From assembly GCA_964035545.1 (NCBI GenBank), contig OZ037766.1:1967501-2031500 (forward strand): DNA of 64,000 nucleotides, in the 5' to 3' direction. A program made the position numbers and the translations under genes. Below the pieces are notes generated by a model. The model was not told the DNA's origin, searched no databases, and worked only from the letters and a program-made list of their open reading frames with translations. Each line of letters opens with the position of its first letter. Position 1 is the stretch's first letter. This DNA is from Bugula neritina. Taxonomy: Eukaryota; Bryozoa; Gymnolaemata; Cheilostomatida; Bugulidae. Below, piece after piece: positions 11,770-25,761 of the stretch.

Positions 11770-13900
11770 TGTGGCAGCAGTAGCAGCAGCAGCAGCGAAT
11801 CCAGCACACTAAATCTAAAGCATCAAAATATATGCATTAGGAAATCTCGCAATTCAAGTATATGTAAACCTAACCAGCTTCTAGCTTTTGCTTAAAGCCA
11901 TTTTCCTTTGGAGCAAATAAAATTGTTCAAAGTATTGTAAAGTTATTCATCTTATGTAGTGTTAATAAATCCAACTAAACATCTAATCTCCATTCAGTTA
12001 TAAGAAAAACTTTAAAGTTGTTGCAAATTAAATAATAAAATATTCTTCCATTTTGCAATCTCGGCCAATATTTTCTTTAATAGAAAACATCTTGTACACT
12101 ACATAGAATCTCTCTTGGAGTTCGTACATGAACTCTTTATGCATATCATTGCAAACCCATAATAATTTATTTGCCATTTAACTTCCTGTTCCATGTATAA
12201 TGAAAGGCATGAATTTCTTGGTAAATGACTGGCTAAAAATAGCAGACATGTAGCCTGAGGTCTATGACAACTGAGTGCACCTATTTGTGGGAGGGCCTCC
12301 AACCGTTACAGCATCTGATGATAAACTATCCATAACGAATGTGAAGCTAGTAAACATTATTGGCAATGATTCACAGCGTATGCATATCATTATCATTAGA
12401 CAAGGATCTGTTGTAACATGCACTAACCGTGTTATCTATGCATGTAGACTGTAGAGCAAAAGGGATAATAGAAAGAGTATTTAAACCACATTATATTGAT
12501 TAATTTGTCTTTTTACACAAAACTAAAGCCTCCTTCTATTCCAATTTCGATTTATTTCACTTATAATTGTCGACATGTATTATATAATAAAAACGCAACA
12601 GAATAGATAGACTTAGAGCTTTACAGTTAAGCTATTTATTGTCATTTTGAACAAAAAAATTATACACTCAGCCTAAGAACTATAACCCTGTTACAGCAAA
12701 TGGAAAGGGGGGATGACATACCCGTAAGGGTTGAAAGTATAGCCTACTGGTTGTAGCTATTAATAGATAGGAGTACATCCTGCATCCTTGTTTACACTAA
12801 CTTTTACAGCTGCTTTCAGAAATTGCTAAATCATTCATCTAAGGAAAACTAACTGCCTGTTCACTTTATAGAGGGAGTTGCAGGTATATACACTGTAGCT
12901 TGGTAAATGAATGCCAAGTTATGACTAACAATAAACTATGGAGGTGGAGAAGGAGGGGGAGGGTTGGATGAGGGGGTGGAAAAGAGATTTATGCTTACCG
13001 TCATAGACTTAGGTTTTGTATCCTGAGGTTTTAGGCTAAGCTCTGGTTCTAACGTGATAAGTTGGCAACAATATTATGATTCTAAAAGGAGAATATGAAA
13101 CGTAACCTAAACGAAAATCTACATCCACCCCTAACAACCCCCCCAGCCACAGCCAAGTCCAAGGCAAAGTCTTTTCCACTAGGTTACCCTTTGTTTAGAT
13201 TAAGGTTACATTACGTAGCATGAGTTCCACAAAGCTCAAATCACTTCTTACAGCAGCTTTCCAACATGCACCATTAGATTTCAACTAAGAAAAGCTAGAA
13301 CTATAGGTGTATTACTCAACCAAGACGACTCTTTCACACATATTGATATTAATTCATATGCAAGGAATAAGCTAAAGAATAATATTGTCGTGATGAACAC
13401 CTCTAGACAAATGGTTTGATAATAGAAATGCACTCACCCAAGGCTAAAGAGGTACTCGCTATAGTATCAGAAGTGTAATAGCCTAAAATATGCCCAGGTA
13501 TAAAACTAATCCCATCCGTGCTATTCGACAACTGGTCGTGTATTGAATCAACTGAACAGGCATTCATGCCCTTATATTATCACTATTGCTTTCTAGTTAC
13601 CCAAATTCTAAGTAATTGCTCGCGCTCTATTACGCTGAATTTCGAAGAAACGCTAGATTAAAACACAACTACGAGATAACAACGGTAGTGTTGCATATCT
13701 TTAGTACGTATTCAGCGCACGTGGCGTGGAGAAGCCATCCAATTACAGCATACATAGAGTATCTATTAACCAATCAAAGTCTTTCCTCAATAACCTATTG
13801 TTATAACGGAGCACTCAGCCGCGACAAAGTGACGTAGGCAAAACAGTATTATACGGTTATGGTTATTGGCGAAGTCTAGACGTTGCATTTCGAATGCAGC
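11770..13900 (-). promoter_or_regulatory. probable 5' UTR intron and promoter region of the SOCS gene
   Basis: Read on the minus strand, a good donor (GGGTGAGTG at 13439-13431) could pair with the acceptor near 11809, placing a non-coding first exon just above 13438. The region 13600-13850 is richer in CpG than its neighbours, has CCAAT-type motifs (near 13766) and TTCGAAGAA at 13641-13649, which fits the STAT consensus TTCNNNGAA. SOCS genes of other animals are STAT targets, so this would be negative feedback. All of this is inference from motifs. Confidence 0.35.
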
Positions 13901-16617
13901 TGCAGTTTTTCATTCATAGATAAACTCGAAAATCTGTTGCACAAACTTGAAGCATAAAAACAATACAAGTTACAGGATTTCCTTCTTTAATAAAACATTG
14001 TGAAGCTGAAATCATCAAATTCATTCTGGATGATGAAATGTAGCTGTTACTGTTAATGTTGCCAAAATAAAGTGAGAATTTACTAAGAACAATATTTTTA
14101 TTATATTGCAGGCATGCGTCTACACTGTTTCTATGAATGATAGTAACATAACTGCATTGATAATTCATATAGAGCATTTAAGTTACTAATTAGTTACATT
14201 GAGCGTGAAATCATCAATTATTTCTGTGAAACTGAATTCTGAGGAATCAGGTGGCTTATATTAGAGGGGTTTGAAATAGTTGCAACATAATATAGTAAGA
14301 TTCCCTGAAAATTGATTAGCTGATTTAGTAGAATTCTCCAACTCTTATTTCCTGGAAGCTACTTGACTCGTTAGAAAGTCAGATTCTAGATTATTGTCTC
14401 TCCTTGTAATAACTTTACTAATTTATAACTTAGTCTAGCGGCTTAGCAATTAACCTAGTTTGAATAATATTCATATTCAAGGAATTGTCAATTTGATTAA
14501 TATTGATTGTTGAAATAGTCGTGTCAATTCCCAGTTTTACAATTTCAACAAAAGGAGAAAAGGACTAAAGTACACGCCTCTTAATCATTCAGTCGCTAGT
14601 CAAATAGCCACTGCCTGAGGAGTGCTATCTTTACTATCTTGAGGAAATGGTTGAGAAAAGTTGCCAGGAAAGCAACTTTGTGATTAACAAGAATTCTCCA
14701 AATATGCCTTGAGCTTGTTAAAGTGTAGTTTACCAAAATACTGCTGGAACTTTTCTCTGAATGACAGCTCCAGGAAACATTTAAGTAATCCTAAAATTGT
14801 TATTATTATCAGTACCTACTGCATACTTTATTTTAGCTACATATTAGCTTTTCAGGAAGTGCTAAGAGCTGTATCCCAGCTATTCCTGGTACTGTCTTAG
14901 CTAGAGGGCTGCAATTCATATCTCAGTTAATTTATTATAATGGTATCCCTGGTGCCTGCTAAGGGGTGGATTGAAACCCCCATGGGATTGCCCACAGGTG
15001 GGTGGAGTGGGGGGGTCATTGAGTAAGAGAGGTTATGGCAGCGTTAACCTCACCACCACATGCATTTATACAGTCTACAACAAACATACACTTGATAATC
15101 TTAGATTGAGTGTAAATTGTGGGCTAAGCACTTTAAAGTTGGGAGGCTCTTGCCCATGTCCCCTATTCATTGAACTGTTCTAGGATTCTAATGGTAGCTA
15201 CTTTATAAAATGCTACTTTATTAAAACTTTTTACTAAATTGGTAATTACCAACATTGTAACAAAACTCACTAAAATAGCTAGAGCAGTAGTGCAGAAATT
15301 GAGATAGCCTAAATTATTATTAAATATTGGTCTTGGGCTTAGGTTGAAATTATTGAGAGAACATAACTTCTTATGCTACATTTCTAATCTAGAACATAAG
15401 CTTTTCTCAAATTCTCTATTACTGCACCCACCTCTAAAATAGCAAGTATTTATAAAAGAATTTCTGTTAGTATGCCACTGTGTTGCGCTGCCTATTGACA
15501 AGTTGGTGCTGACAAGCTGCTCATACGCAGCTGCTGCCTTACGCAAGCATTCAACCTGTATAACTACCACTATCACCCAGACAGATGCTTGTCACCTTAA
15601 ACAAGGAATAGTTTCATCTCCTAGACAATTACACACCTTTTCCTAGAATTCCAACTTGGTAGTTTCATTTGCATGTTATGTTGCCATGGTAACAATACTG
15701 TTATTGTAGTTAAGTAATGCATTTTCATGGAAACCCAATTTTATATAATACAGGCAAGGGTGTGGTCTAAGGAATAACCCTATTAAGGAGATATTAAGGA
15801 GATATCAAGCCAGTCATTAATGACAAAAGCTATTGCGTGGGTGTTGAGCCCATAACCAAATGCATGACTGGTAAAAGTTGCAAGATGTCTCTAGAGTTTA
15901 GATATTTAGGAACTTTTTACTGCTCTTTTAAACTCTATTCGGCTCTGTTTCTTCCAATTATCGATTATTGTGGCTTGTGATGTCATCAACTGAGAATAGA
16001 GTCAACGCCCTTTCCGAGTCACTCAACAGTGTTATTTGTGGTTAGCTTCAATTACGGGAAACTGCTTATTGGCCAAAGTCGATTGACCCAGTAAAGTGTT
16101 CAAGTAATGCTGTAACCTATATAGCCTCATTTCCTAGAATTAGGACACTATTAGCATAATATTTTGCTCACAATATTGATTGTAATGCAATATACCAAAA
16201 GGAAAGGGACGGGTTCAAGACTGCTAGAGTAGAGACTGTGATGCATACACAATAACATTTGATACAGTTGAATGATTCCAAGAAAGCTGGGATGCCAGCA
16301 CTGGCTTTCCTAGAAACGTGTTCAGACTGTTTATTGGGAATAAATTCGCATATCTTTCAGGGATTCCTCCTTTCCACTCAAGAAACTGCACTCTGGTTGA
16401 AGTGGACCAGTGCTTGGTTTGAAGGTTATTAGCTTATTGAACTCTAAAATCAGTTGGTAATAAAATATTTGTATAAATATGCTAGATGTAGGTCGAATTG
16501 CCTTTTCTTTCGTAAATAATTTGCAATATCTTATGACATTGAGAGTCCTTCAAGGTTGATTATAGAAAATGCTTCATTTAAACGAATATAAAAAGGGGGC
16601 TAATAAATAAGCAATAC

Positions 16618-16711
16618 TGCTCTTGTGCCTCATCTAAATAAGTCCTTAGCCCCTTCTAACAAAAACCCTTTCCATCAGAGGTTTCTCACAGAGATAGCGA
16701 CAATAAACTTG
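16618..16711 (+). mobile_element. tRNA-derived SINE, 5'-truncated copy 2
   Basis: Plus-strand match to the body and tail of the minus-strand SINE at 6208-6406: TGCTC(T/C)TGTGCCTCATCT, GTCCTTAGCC, TAACAAAAACCCTTTC and GATAG(C/T)GAC(A/T)ATAAACTTG occur in the same order. The tRNA-like head is missing, as expected for 5' truncation at insertion. Confidence 0.7.
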
Positions 16712-19700
16712 TGTGAGTGAGTTTTTAATAAATAAGCATATACCTAGGAGTGGACATAGGTTGGTAGAGGGGGGTATAGAATAGTAGCTGGTAAGGGGTG
16801 GATATTTATATTAGTAGCTGGTAAGGAGGGGGTATAGAATAGCAGCTGGTAAGGAGGGGATTTTGGATTTGTGTCAAAGCTTTTGCCACAAGTTTTACTA
16901 TTAATTGTAAGCAACACCAATTTGCACAGCACTTGCACCCCTTAAAGCAGCAAGTAAAGAACCTGATGAAAAACATAGAAGAAGTTATCTCCCCTATGGT
17001 AGGTAAGCTCATCTCTAAAGTTAGCGTCTGACTTAGTAGTTAGGACTCAAATGTTATTCCTTAATGATGGAAAATACGTATAAATCTTGATATTGGTTGT
17101 GGCTGTATAGAAATATGATTTATATAATGTTGAAATTTTAAGACTAGTGGTAAAAGATTAATTGGGATTTGGAACTTCAGTTGGTATTGGGATCAACCCA
17201 GAAAACAAGCCCTACTCCTGAATTTCAGTCCATATCAGTTATTTATGTCACTAAACTTGATTTTGCGTCCAGCATTTCATGAAAGCTGGAAATTTAGTTT
17301 TCCTGCATCCAATTTCAGAGAGCACACAACTCTACACTGCCTCCAGTTTAGTACAAAATAGCATCATTTGGAATGGGGGAATGCTCGTTGCATAGCAACC
17401 GACTGACGAATCAGATTGCTTTGCCACTTTATACTTATCGCAAACGTTTGATGATTCTTCTAAGACCTAAGTAAACAGTAGATTATTATGTCTAAGTTAT
17501 ATGGGACAAGAATTGGAAGGGAAGAGGGGGCTAAGGGGCACAGATTTTTAATATTTCACAGTAAGATTCAAAGCTATTTAAATTAATGCAGTATTGCATA
17601 ATATTATAATACAATATATACGAGTATAATGTAACCCATTGTAAAATATAAAACATATACAGCACCATTTAATAAGTATATAACACTAAATATTGCCTTA
17701 ATATGTTCTGTCACATGATGTTTAATTCAGCTTGCACAAAATCCATTAAGAATTATCTTTGTGGTTCAGAAGTGAATTTCTTTGAAAACCATTTATATTT
17801 TTAATCACTTAGAATTAGTTGCAGCTATCTTATCTACTGCTACACTTACTTATAGGTTAAGTAGCTAATATTTCCAACATGTATCGTATTAATTATCATT
17901 GCAAATCAAACAAGTAAATGTGTATAATCAGTTTTCTAAGAAAACTGCTACAAGCCATTAATTTATTCTGGAATTTATAAAATATACAGACTCAAGCCTA
18001 GCAAATATTTCTACACTTGTGTTAAGGATGGGGGTGGCTATCACCCACCCAACCAATGTTATAATATAATGGCTTCCAACCAACTTGCTATATCTATTCA
18101 TTGTATTCTCTACCTCTAAGTTATATATTACTGCAAGTGTATACCAGCACTGAGCAAGATTTCACTACCAGTTTCCACCCCTATCTGCATTGCATCACCT
18201 TAGCAGTATTTATGCCAAATTAAGCCTGCAGCTGACACCTGTCTCCCACACATCTGACACCACCTGACTCATATTTGCTGACGGCTACATGCCTGTTAGA
18301 GTCTAATGTTACACAAGGAATTTATTGATATAAATAAGCTGATTCATTTGTAAAAAATGCGCTGTCAAAAATGTAGAACAAATTTAACGCATCTTGTCAC
18401 TTGATGTCCGTATTTAGAACTAGTCCTGGAAGCCGTTGCAAAGTTGACATGTGATTGCTGAGATCGATGACAAACTGGCTAATAGAATGCATTCCTGACA
18501 CAAGTTTCTAATATTAACACTAAAAGCACCTTCTCATTCCTCAACAGAGTGGGGCGTTGTCAAGAACCCCTTCCTGTTTTGACATATACTTCGATGCTCT
18601 TAGCCTATTTTAACAACTACTTCTAAACCCAAAAAGTTACAGTTACTCTTTGCTTACTACGAAGTATTTACCATATTATTATATGCTATCAAATACATAC
18701 TACACACTGCGTACAGGAAATAGCTTAAGGGCAAAAGTTCAGTAGCCTTAGTAACCAAAGTCATTGCGCTCACAACAGCAAACTTTGCAGGGATACAAAG
18801 ACCTATTAATACACTTTCCTGGAACTGCATAAGTTTAATAGTCCCAACCAGATGTACTATTATTGCCTTTTTTGACCTACTTCTTTGAACTATAATGTTT
18901 TCACCATACAAGACTTTTGAGGATGAGAGGCTATATTAGTCCTAAAATATTCACAGCTGTGAAGGTAGTGGTGGGAGGTGTCATTATCATACGAGCTGTG
19001 GTTAATAGAACTGTTGGCCCCTTTGATTATTGTCTTCTTGACTGAATAAACATTAACTCACTGTTCTGTAGTCTATGAACAGAGTGCAAATACATTTAGA
19101 TTTTGTAAGACACTTAATAATTAACACTGTTGAATAATGGAGATATTCATGTTTATATGTATAAAGATCTACCAGTTCTAGTATTTAGTATTTATAGATG
19201 TCATATCCATAGTAGTTACTTTCTACAGTATTATGGTAGCTATAGAATATAGATGCTATTCTGTAACTAATAAATAGCAAAGTAAAACTTTGTAGAGAGA
19301 ATAAACTATAGCACTGATTCATGAATATAATAATATAATGCTTGTTTCTATCAGCCATTCTGAATACGTGGATTGAGATTATTTTGAAAGCATATGCACA
19401 ATATTACTAAGTTTAATCAATGGAGCTAGTGGCAAAATTATAGTTACAAGAGAACATAACCCTGCTTATATGACTTCTCTAGAAAATCATATAATAACGA
19501 TGAAGACATTTTCGTAACTTTATACCATAACAGTATATTGATTACAATATAATGCCGTATACAAATAGCATTGCTAAATGTGTTTATGAAGCTGCATTAT
19601 ATACAGAATATTATTTATTTATTTATAGAACCTATGATCATATTTATAGAACATATGATTATATTTGTAGAAAATAATATGATTATATTTATAGAACATA

Positions 19701-20231
19701 TGATTATATTTATATAAGAAATATCCGAAGAAAGTAAAAGAGTGGAAGACATTGGGGATGGGAAGGGGAAGGAGAGGGGGGAGGGGATGGGAAGACGGTA
19801 CCAGGGGGAGGGGGGCTTCTGGGGATAGATGTTCAGAAAAGAAAATCCTGCAACTGATTTGTGAACTGCTAAAAATGAGGAAAAATGTAAAGATATAGTT
19901 ATTAGTGTTTTCCAACTACATCAATACATAGCTCTTAGCAGCAACTAAATATTTGCACAGTGTGCTAATAAAGATGCCCTGTGAACATGAACACCATGTA
20001 TTTTGTTATCTTCAAAGTGTGATTAGCATGTTGCTTGCTGTGAGATAATCCTTTACTTTGCCAACCAAACCTGTTAACTGCCAACACAAATTCAGGAAAT
20101 GCAACAACTTCAAATTTGGAGATTTTCCAAAGTGGTTTTCTAGGAAAACATTTTGCTTTGGAATTTGGTTTAAAAATAAAAAGATAATTTCTGTAACAAC
20201 AAACCCTGGAGATCAAGGGGTCAAGATTTTC

Positions 20232-20235
<4 letters not shown>

Positions 20236-20303
<68 letters not shown>

Positions 20304-20349
20304 GCGTGTGTGTGTGCGCGTGTGTGTGCGCGCGCGTGTGTGTGTGTGT
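20236..20349. repeat. (TG)n microsatellite
   Basis: About 57 dinucleotides, pure TG at first, then with TGCG variants toward the right end. Such tracts can adopt Z-DNA; no link to a gene is seen here. Confidence 0.97.
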
Positions 20350-22553
20350 ACGTGTACAAGTATCATAAGACACAGTACCAGAGTGTAACCTAGTTGCTTT
20401 ATACATAAATGTTTTACTAACAGCTGAATATTCTACAAGAAATCTAGAAATAATATGGATTTGAAGATATATTATGCAATTTGGAAAAGTGAAACTAGCA
20501 CATGGGTACATTTCTCTGAGTGAGAAAAACATATGTCGGGAAGTTATTGCAAAGTTAGTATCATGCCCCCTATTGATTATGTATTTCAACCTAAAATAAA
20601 ATTGAATCTATAAATCTATATAATATACTTTATAAAATATATTATATTCTATAACACATAAATTTTATATATTATATATAATATAAATTTTGGATTGTAT
20701 AAATTAAAAGTTATGTTGTAGTACATATAAAATATTGTATAAATCTATTACGTATATGTATATGTATTTAAAAATGAATGACCTTGAAAAAATATATCCC
20801 TTCTATGTTATGTCACATCATATTAATATTTAAGCAAAAGCACACAACACCATTACATGCTGTTTCCCATCTAAATTGAACTATCTCTAATATAATATAT
20901 AAATACAAAATTTTTAGCAAATCATGAAATTATGGTATTGTAATCTAACTTATCAATTTTTTGTGAGAATTATACATAATTGGTTGATGAATAGGCTACT
21001 TGGAGCTATACAGATAGTGTCAGATATTATACTAATAGTGTCTAGGATATACAACTATATATTATGGGGACTCTAACTTCTAGCAAAATACAGTTTCAAA
21101 CTCATTTAATATGTTAATAAGCTGAAAATCAAATATAGCTACTAACTTGAAATTATATTATTAAATATTAGAGTTTCATTTTTCTACATAGTAACAATTG
21201 AGTGTATAAACTATACTATATTTACACTCTACTGCAATGCATTTCTCATCTCTACGTCTTACAACAAATTTACACCTTTTGCACATGTTGCCTGTCACGT
21301 ACTCTTGTACGCAAATCTGATCTTTTGTTATCTCATTTCTTGAAACTTCAACTTCCTGAAATGATAAGAGAAAGCACACGGCTCATGCAGAGTAGGCCTG
21401 CGCATGAGTCGTGTGACTCTTTATTTGGGACTAAGATTAGACTTAATAAAAATCAGCTGATGTTAGAAGCATGCAGTTGACAAGTCAAGGAAGATTTCTT
21501 TCGCACGTAGTGGTGTTAATTGACCAATCAAATGCATTCCTGCAAGATTCGTATTCTAAGAAACTAATCTGACATGAAAGACCAGCAGATAACCAACCAT
21601 AAGGTGATGTGGCCACATGCGCGTTGAATCACATGACCAAGCTGGAGGTTTTCATAGAAACACCAATTAGCTACATCCCTGATCATCACAAAGCAAAAAA
21701 TGTTGATGTATGCAATAAAGCAAAAATTCAGTCCAATTCCGAGTTGTTTCTTCTAAATTAATTTATTGCTGCAAGTGAAAATGGTTTTAATGACTTTTTC
21801 AATTTTTTAAGCTCCACTAATGAGTTATTTTTTGACTAGTAATTCATTAGCTCTTTTGATTATTGCTTTGCTCAGTAAAACTGTTGGAACTATTCTAAAG
21901 TTTCCAATGTACCTACTACTATTTCCAGTTTTGATTTTAGTCAAGAAGACACAACTCCTGGGTACATGACTGTACTTTCTTAGTTTTTGACTTTACAAGT
22001 ATGCTACAGTGAATTTATTTTTACTTTATTTACTTTTTGTTAAAAGTTGCATTTCAACTTAATTCCAAAGTGGTCCAATACTTTGATAGGCTCTATATTT
22101 CTGAATGAGTTAAGAATATTCAAGCTTTATGACTTAAAAACTTAAAAAACTGGTTGCTATTGCTCAAACTACACACAGTTATGTTTGCATGTGTATGTGT
22201 ACACACATTACAACATCAAATTCTAAACTCAATCCTATTGTCAAGTGCTTTATTCTATGAAATGCGGATTTACAAGCTCTAGAAAAGATAACCAGAGATT
22301 TTATCTTTAGTAAACATCTTATCAACATTGGCGGTGCTCTGTGCCAGACAGTGTGTAAATAACATGCTGGGGAAAAATTGAAGCTTGATAGAATTATTAT
22401 CTTGACATTATATGAAACAAATGGCTTTACAATTTGAAATAGTATATGTAATATACAATATAGCACAATATAGTAGCTTATTGAATGCTACAGCATATTA
22501 GTTTACAATATATGCACTATAATATAGTGTAATATTATAAGCAGGTGTGCAGC

Positions 22554-22836
22554 TGTGGGCGACCTCAGCTACGCTACAAAGATGTCTGCAAAAAGCTATC
22601 AGCATTGACAGAGCTACCTGGGAGGATGTCGCATCCGATCACACAATTGTTGGAAGGGCAAACTAAAATACTATCTCACATCCAGGGAAGAAAAACCTTT
22701 CAGTGCAGCTGCTGAAAAGAGGGCACACAGAAGAGCTCAGGACATCACCAACAGACTGGAGTCCACTTACAAGTGTGACCTTTGTGGCAAGGACTGCCCC
22801 GCACAGCCACAGGCTCAGCTGCTTAGCCCAATCATA
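22554..22836 (+). pseudogene. relic of a LINE-type reverse transcriptase C-terminus
   Basis: Reading with at least two frame changes gives GRPQLRYKDVCKK, then RATWEDVASD, then AEKRAHRRAQDITN followed by YKCDLCGKDCPAQPQ. That order (GRPxLRYKDVCKRD, TWE, a basic helix, and a CxxCGRDC zinc-finger tail) is typical of the C-terminal end of non-LTR reverse transcriptases common in invertebrate genomes. Frameshifts and a stop show it is dead. GC content is higher than the flanking DNA. Confidence 0.7.
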
Positions 22837-23749
22837 GGGTGCATTCCATGGTCAAATAATAATATTATATGATGTCATTGTATATGTAATATAGTATATA
22901 ACATATGTAAGATGCAATATAATATATTAAAAGGGATATGGTAGTATTACAGTTAAATCAAGAAAGCTGCATTCACCCTGGCTTCGAAAACTCACATGTG
23001 GTTAGATTATTTAAAGAACAAGATATGTCTATTGTTAGTTTATATTCGGCTTTTAATTATCATGTAATGATTTATTATCAAATATGAATTATAATAAAAT
23101 AATAGACTGATGCATGCCGGCACACGCACATGAGAATGCACATTATTAGTATAGTAAGCAAGCAAATTATAGAGGTAGCATAAAAGATTTTTCTTAAATA
23201 TCCATTAAATTTTATACTGTACATATTATTTTTACTTAATTATAAAAGAGTTTTATAGCTATATAGTGAGTTGAAAATATAAAAATTCGAATTACTAAAG
23301 TTAAAATTATACATAAAAACATATTATAGGCTGAATCTAATTATGTAATGCTACCTTAGGGATTTCACAAAAACAAAAATGTGCAAACATTTAGGAGTTG
23401 TCTTCATCTTGCTTAGTAAATACTATACTTAGGCCTTGTAAACACAGAAGGATAACGGGTGAAATTTCTTTGAAACCGCAAGCTAAGTTATGATACAATT
23501 AAACCAAACAGACTCGCTGAATTTGTATCCGCTTCTTTGTTACTGGTTGCTACCCGATATGTATATAAAAATGAAATCCACGTTCATTTTGTTTGGATTT
23601 TGATGTACTTATGGAGTACATCTTAAAAATTATTCATTAACCAAACTTATTTAAAATATTTAATTTTAAATGCAATTATAATAGTTTCATTAAATTATTT
23701 TTAATCTAACCATTCAGATTATGAGAATCAGTATCACTGGCAGTCTAGT

Positions 23750-23820
23750 AATACTAATAGTAATACTAATACTAATAGTAATAGTAATACTAATAGTAAT
23801 AGTAATACTAATACTAAGTT
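23750..23820. repeat. AGTAAT/ACTAAT tract
   Basis: Alternating AGTAAT and ACTAAT hexamers, which amounts to an imperfect trinucleotide array. Confidence 0.9.
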
Positions 23821-25761
23821 TAACAGTAACAGTAATGGTGATAGTAATATAGTAACTCTAGTCTCTAGGAAAATGACTTAATAAAAAATGTTAGTCTTAC
23901 ATAGTTATCAAAAACTTAATGCTTATATTTTTAGCAATATTAAATCACAATGCTACAGACCTAAAATCAATGCAAAACTGAATATGGCTAATTTCAATTT
24001 GTGAATGGTTTTAAAATTGAGGCTATAACACTTTTTTAATCTTCAAGTTTTCTCCGAACCTCAAAGTGAGACGGTGACGCTGAAAACAAGTGTGATCAAA
24101 TTTGTTAAATTTTAATTGTTCAAACTCAAAGTTTGTTATAAATATTTAAGTAGTAAGTTGTCATTACCTACTTTGGTTTTACATTTTAAAATAAAAATTG
24201 AAAACGTTGCATAGCTTGTAAAATTGCTATTAATACTATATATTAATGTGATTTATTTTAATTGTTATTATTGTTATTTGTTACTATTTGTTTATTGCAA
24301 CAGCTTGATAAAATGGGTGCTAACAAACTTTAGTGAAGTCCAAATTTTAGCAAATTTTATACTGCAAATTATTTTTGATCCTGAATTTTAAATTCACATT
24401 TAAAGTTTTTATAACTTACTTGTTTTTGCTGCAATTTTCTATAATTATTAACAAGCACACTATCTAAGTTTGCTCTTTGATCATCTATTAGCTAACTCAG
24501 GAACAGTTTGTTGCTAGTTAGCAAATCTTCTTAACTAACTTTTAAAAGTTATGTACAGACAATACTGGGCATTACTCTAACTCTGATTTTATACATCATA
24601 CCTACTTTTATTATAAGTTTACCATTGTGTTTACCTGTTTCTATTTTCTCTTAAATTTTGAAATCATTTAGTTTAGCAATATCATTTATTGTAGTCACTG
24701 TACTCTATTTATGAACAGTAACTAGTCAGTAGTTTTCATTACTCCAATTGCTCTCATATCCCTAAACCTACTCAATACTATCATCATTTGCTGTAGTCAA
24801 ATTACACTCACACACTTCACAAGGTTGTCATCGACTAAGAAATGCTAAGACAATTTGTCTCTTGATTACATTTGAGTAAGCTCAAACTCAATTAAATATA
24901 CTGATACTGCTTTTTCTTAAGATTCACACATTCTACATTTTGCTGTCCTTGCTATTTCATTCTTTTAAATCTGTAACTTTTAGCAAACACTCCGATTGAC
25001 TTTAATTAATCAGTAATCTAACAAATGTTAGTAGCATTTTTATTTCTCATGTTGATTTACTCCTTTCTTGAGTCAGTGTTTGATGGATATTAACCTATAA
25101 CTCTTTACTCAATATGGCTAAGACTTTTCACAGCATCCATATTAGTTTTAGTAGAGCAAAAATGACACGGTTTATCAGCTTTTTTTGTTTGAGTTACCAG
25201 CATTTTCTAGTTTTGCTGCTGAGGTTTTGCTAATAGTTACAGCATTGCTTTACTGGTAATTACTGTTCATGATCTTCTTTCTTAGCTTCTTTGGCAATTC
25301 TTTTTACTCTTTTTTTCTGTTCTGCTGTCTCAAGATCAATTTATTTGCAAATTACTTATAATTTGTTTGAAATTTACTTGGTGTTACTTTACTTGTTGTC
25401 AATTTAAAATCATATTAAAATGTTGTAACCCTCCATTGTTAATTGAAGGGATATTCGAATCACAATACTCTACATTATAAGAGTGTTGTTTTTGTCACCC
25501 AAAATATGTAGAAATATGATTATAATGTTGCTTAAAACTATACTAAATTCAAAATGGCCTGTTTCAATGTGTTGTAGAACTTTATATATTTGATTTTTAA
25601 TACTAAAAATCTGCAAATTACTTTAAATTAAAAACATTTCAACTAAAAGACTAATTTTGATAGTTAAATAGCTTTAAAGTTATGATGGACCACCAATTTT
25701 ATATTAACGGAATGCTGCTTTACTGCGATTTGTTTTAGAAATGAGGCTTTAGTGTTGTAAG

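Larger units (their letters stand above)
13901..25761. other. gene-poor stretch between the SOCS promoter and TRPM-A
   Basis: About 12 kb without a recognisable gene; open frames here are short and unlike known families. It holds GGTAAGGRGGG-type repeats (16755-16855), a SINE tail (16618-16711), 24-bp ATTTATAGAACATATGATTA repeats (19626-19712), a TG tract (20236-20349), a LINE relic (22554-22836) and a trinucleotide-like tract (23750-23820). Confidence 0.5.

Noticed and set aside
19965-20589. His/Thr-repeat minus-strand frames
   Set aside because: Readthrough of the TG microsatellite.
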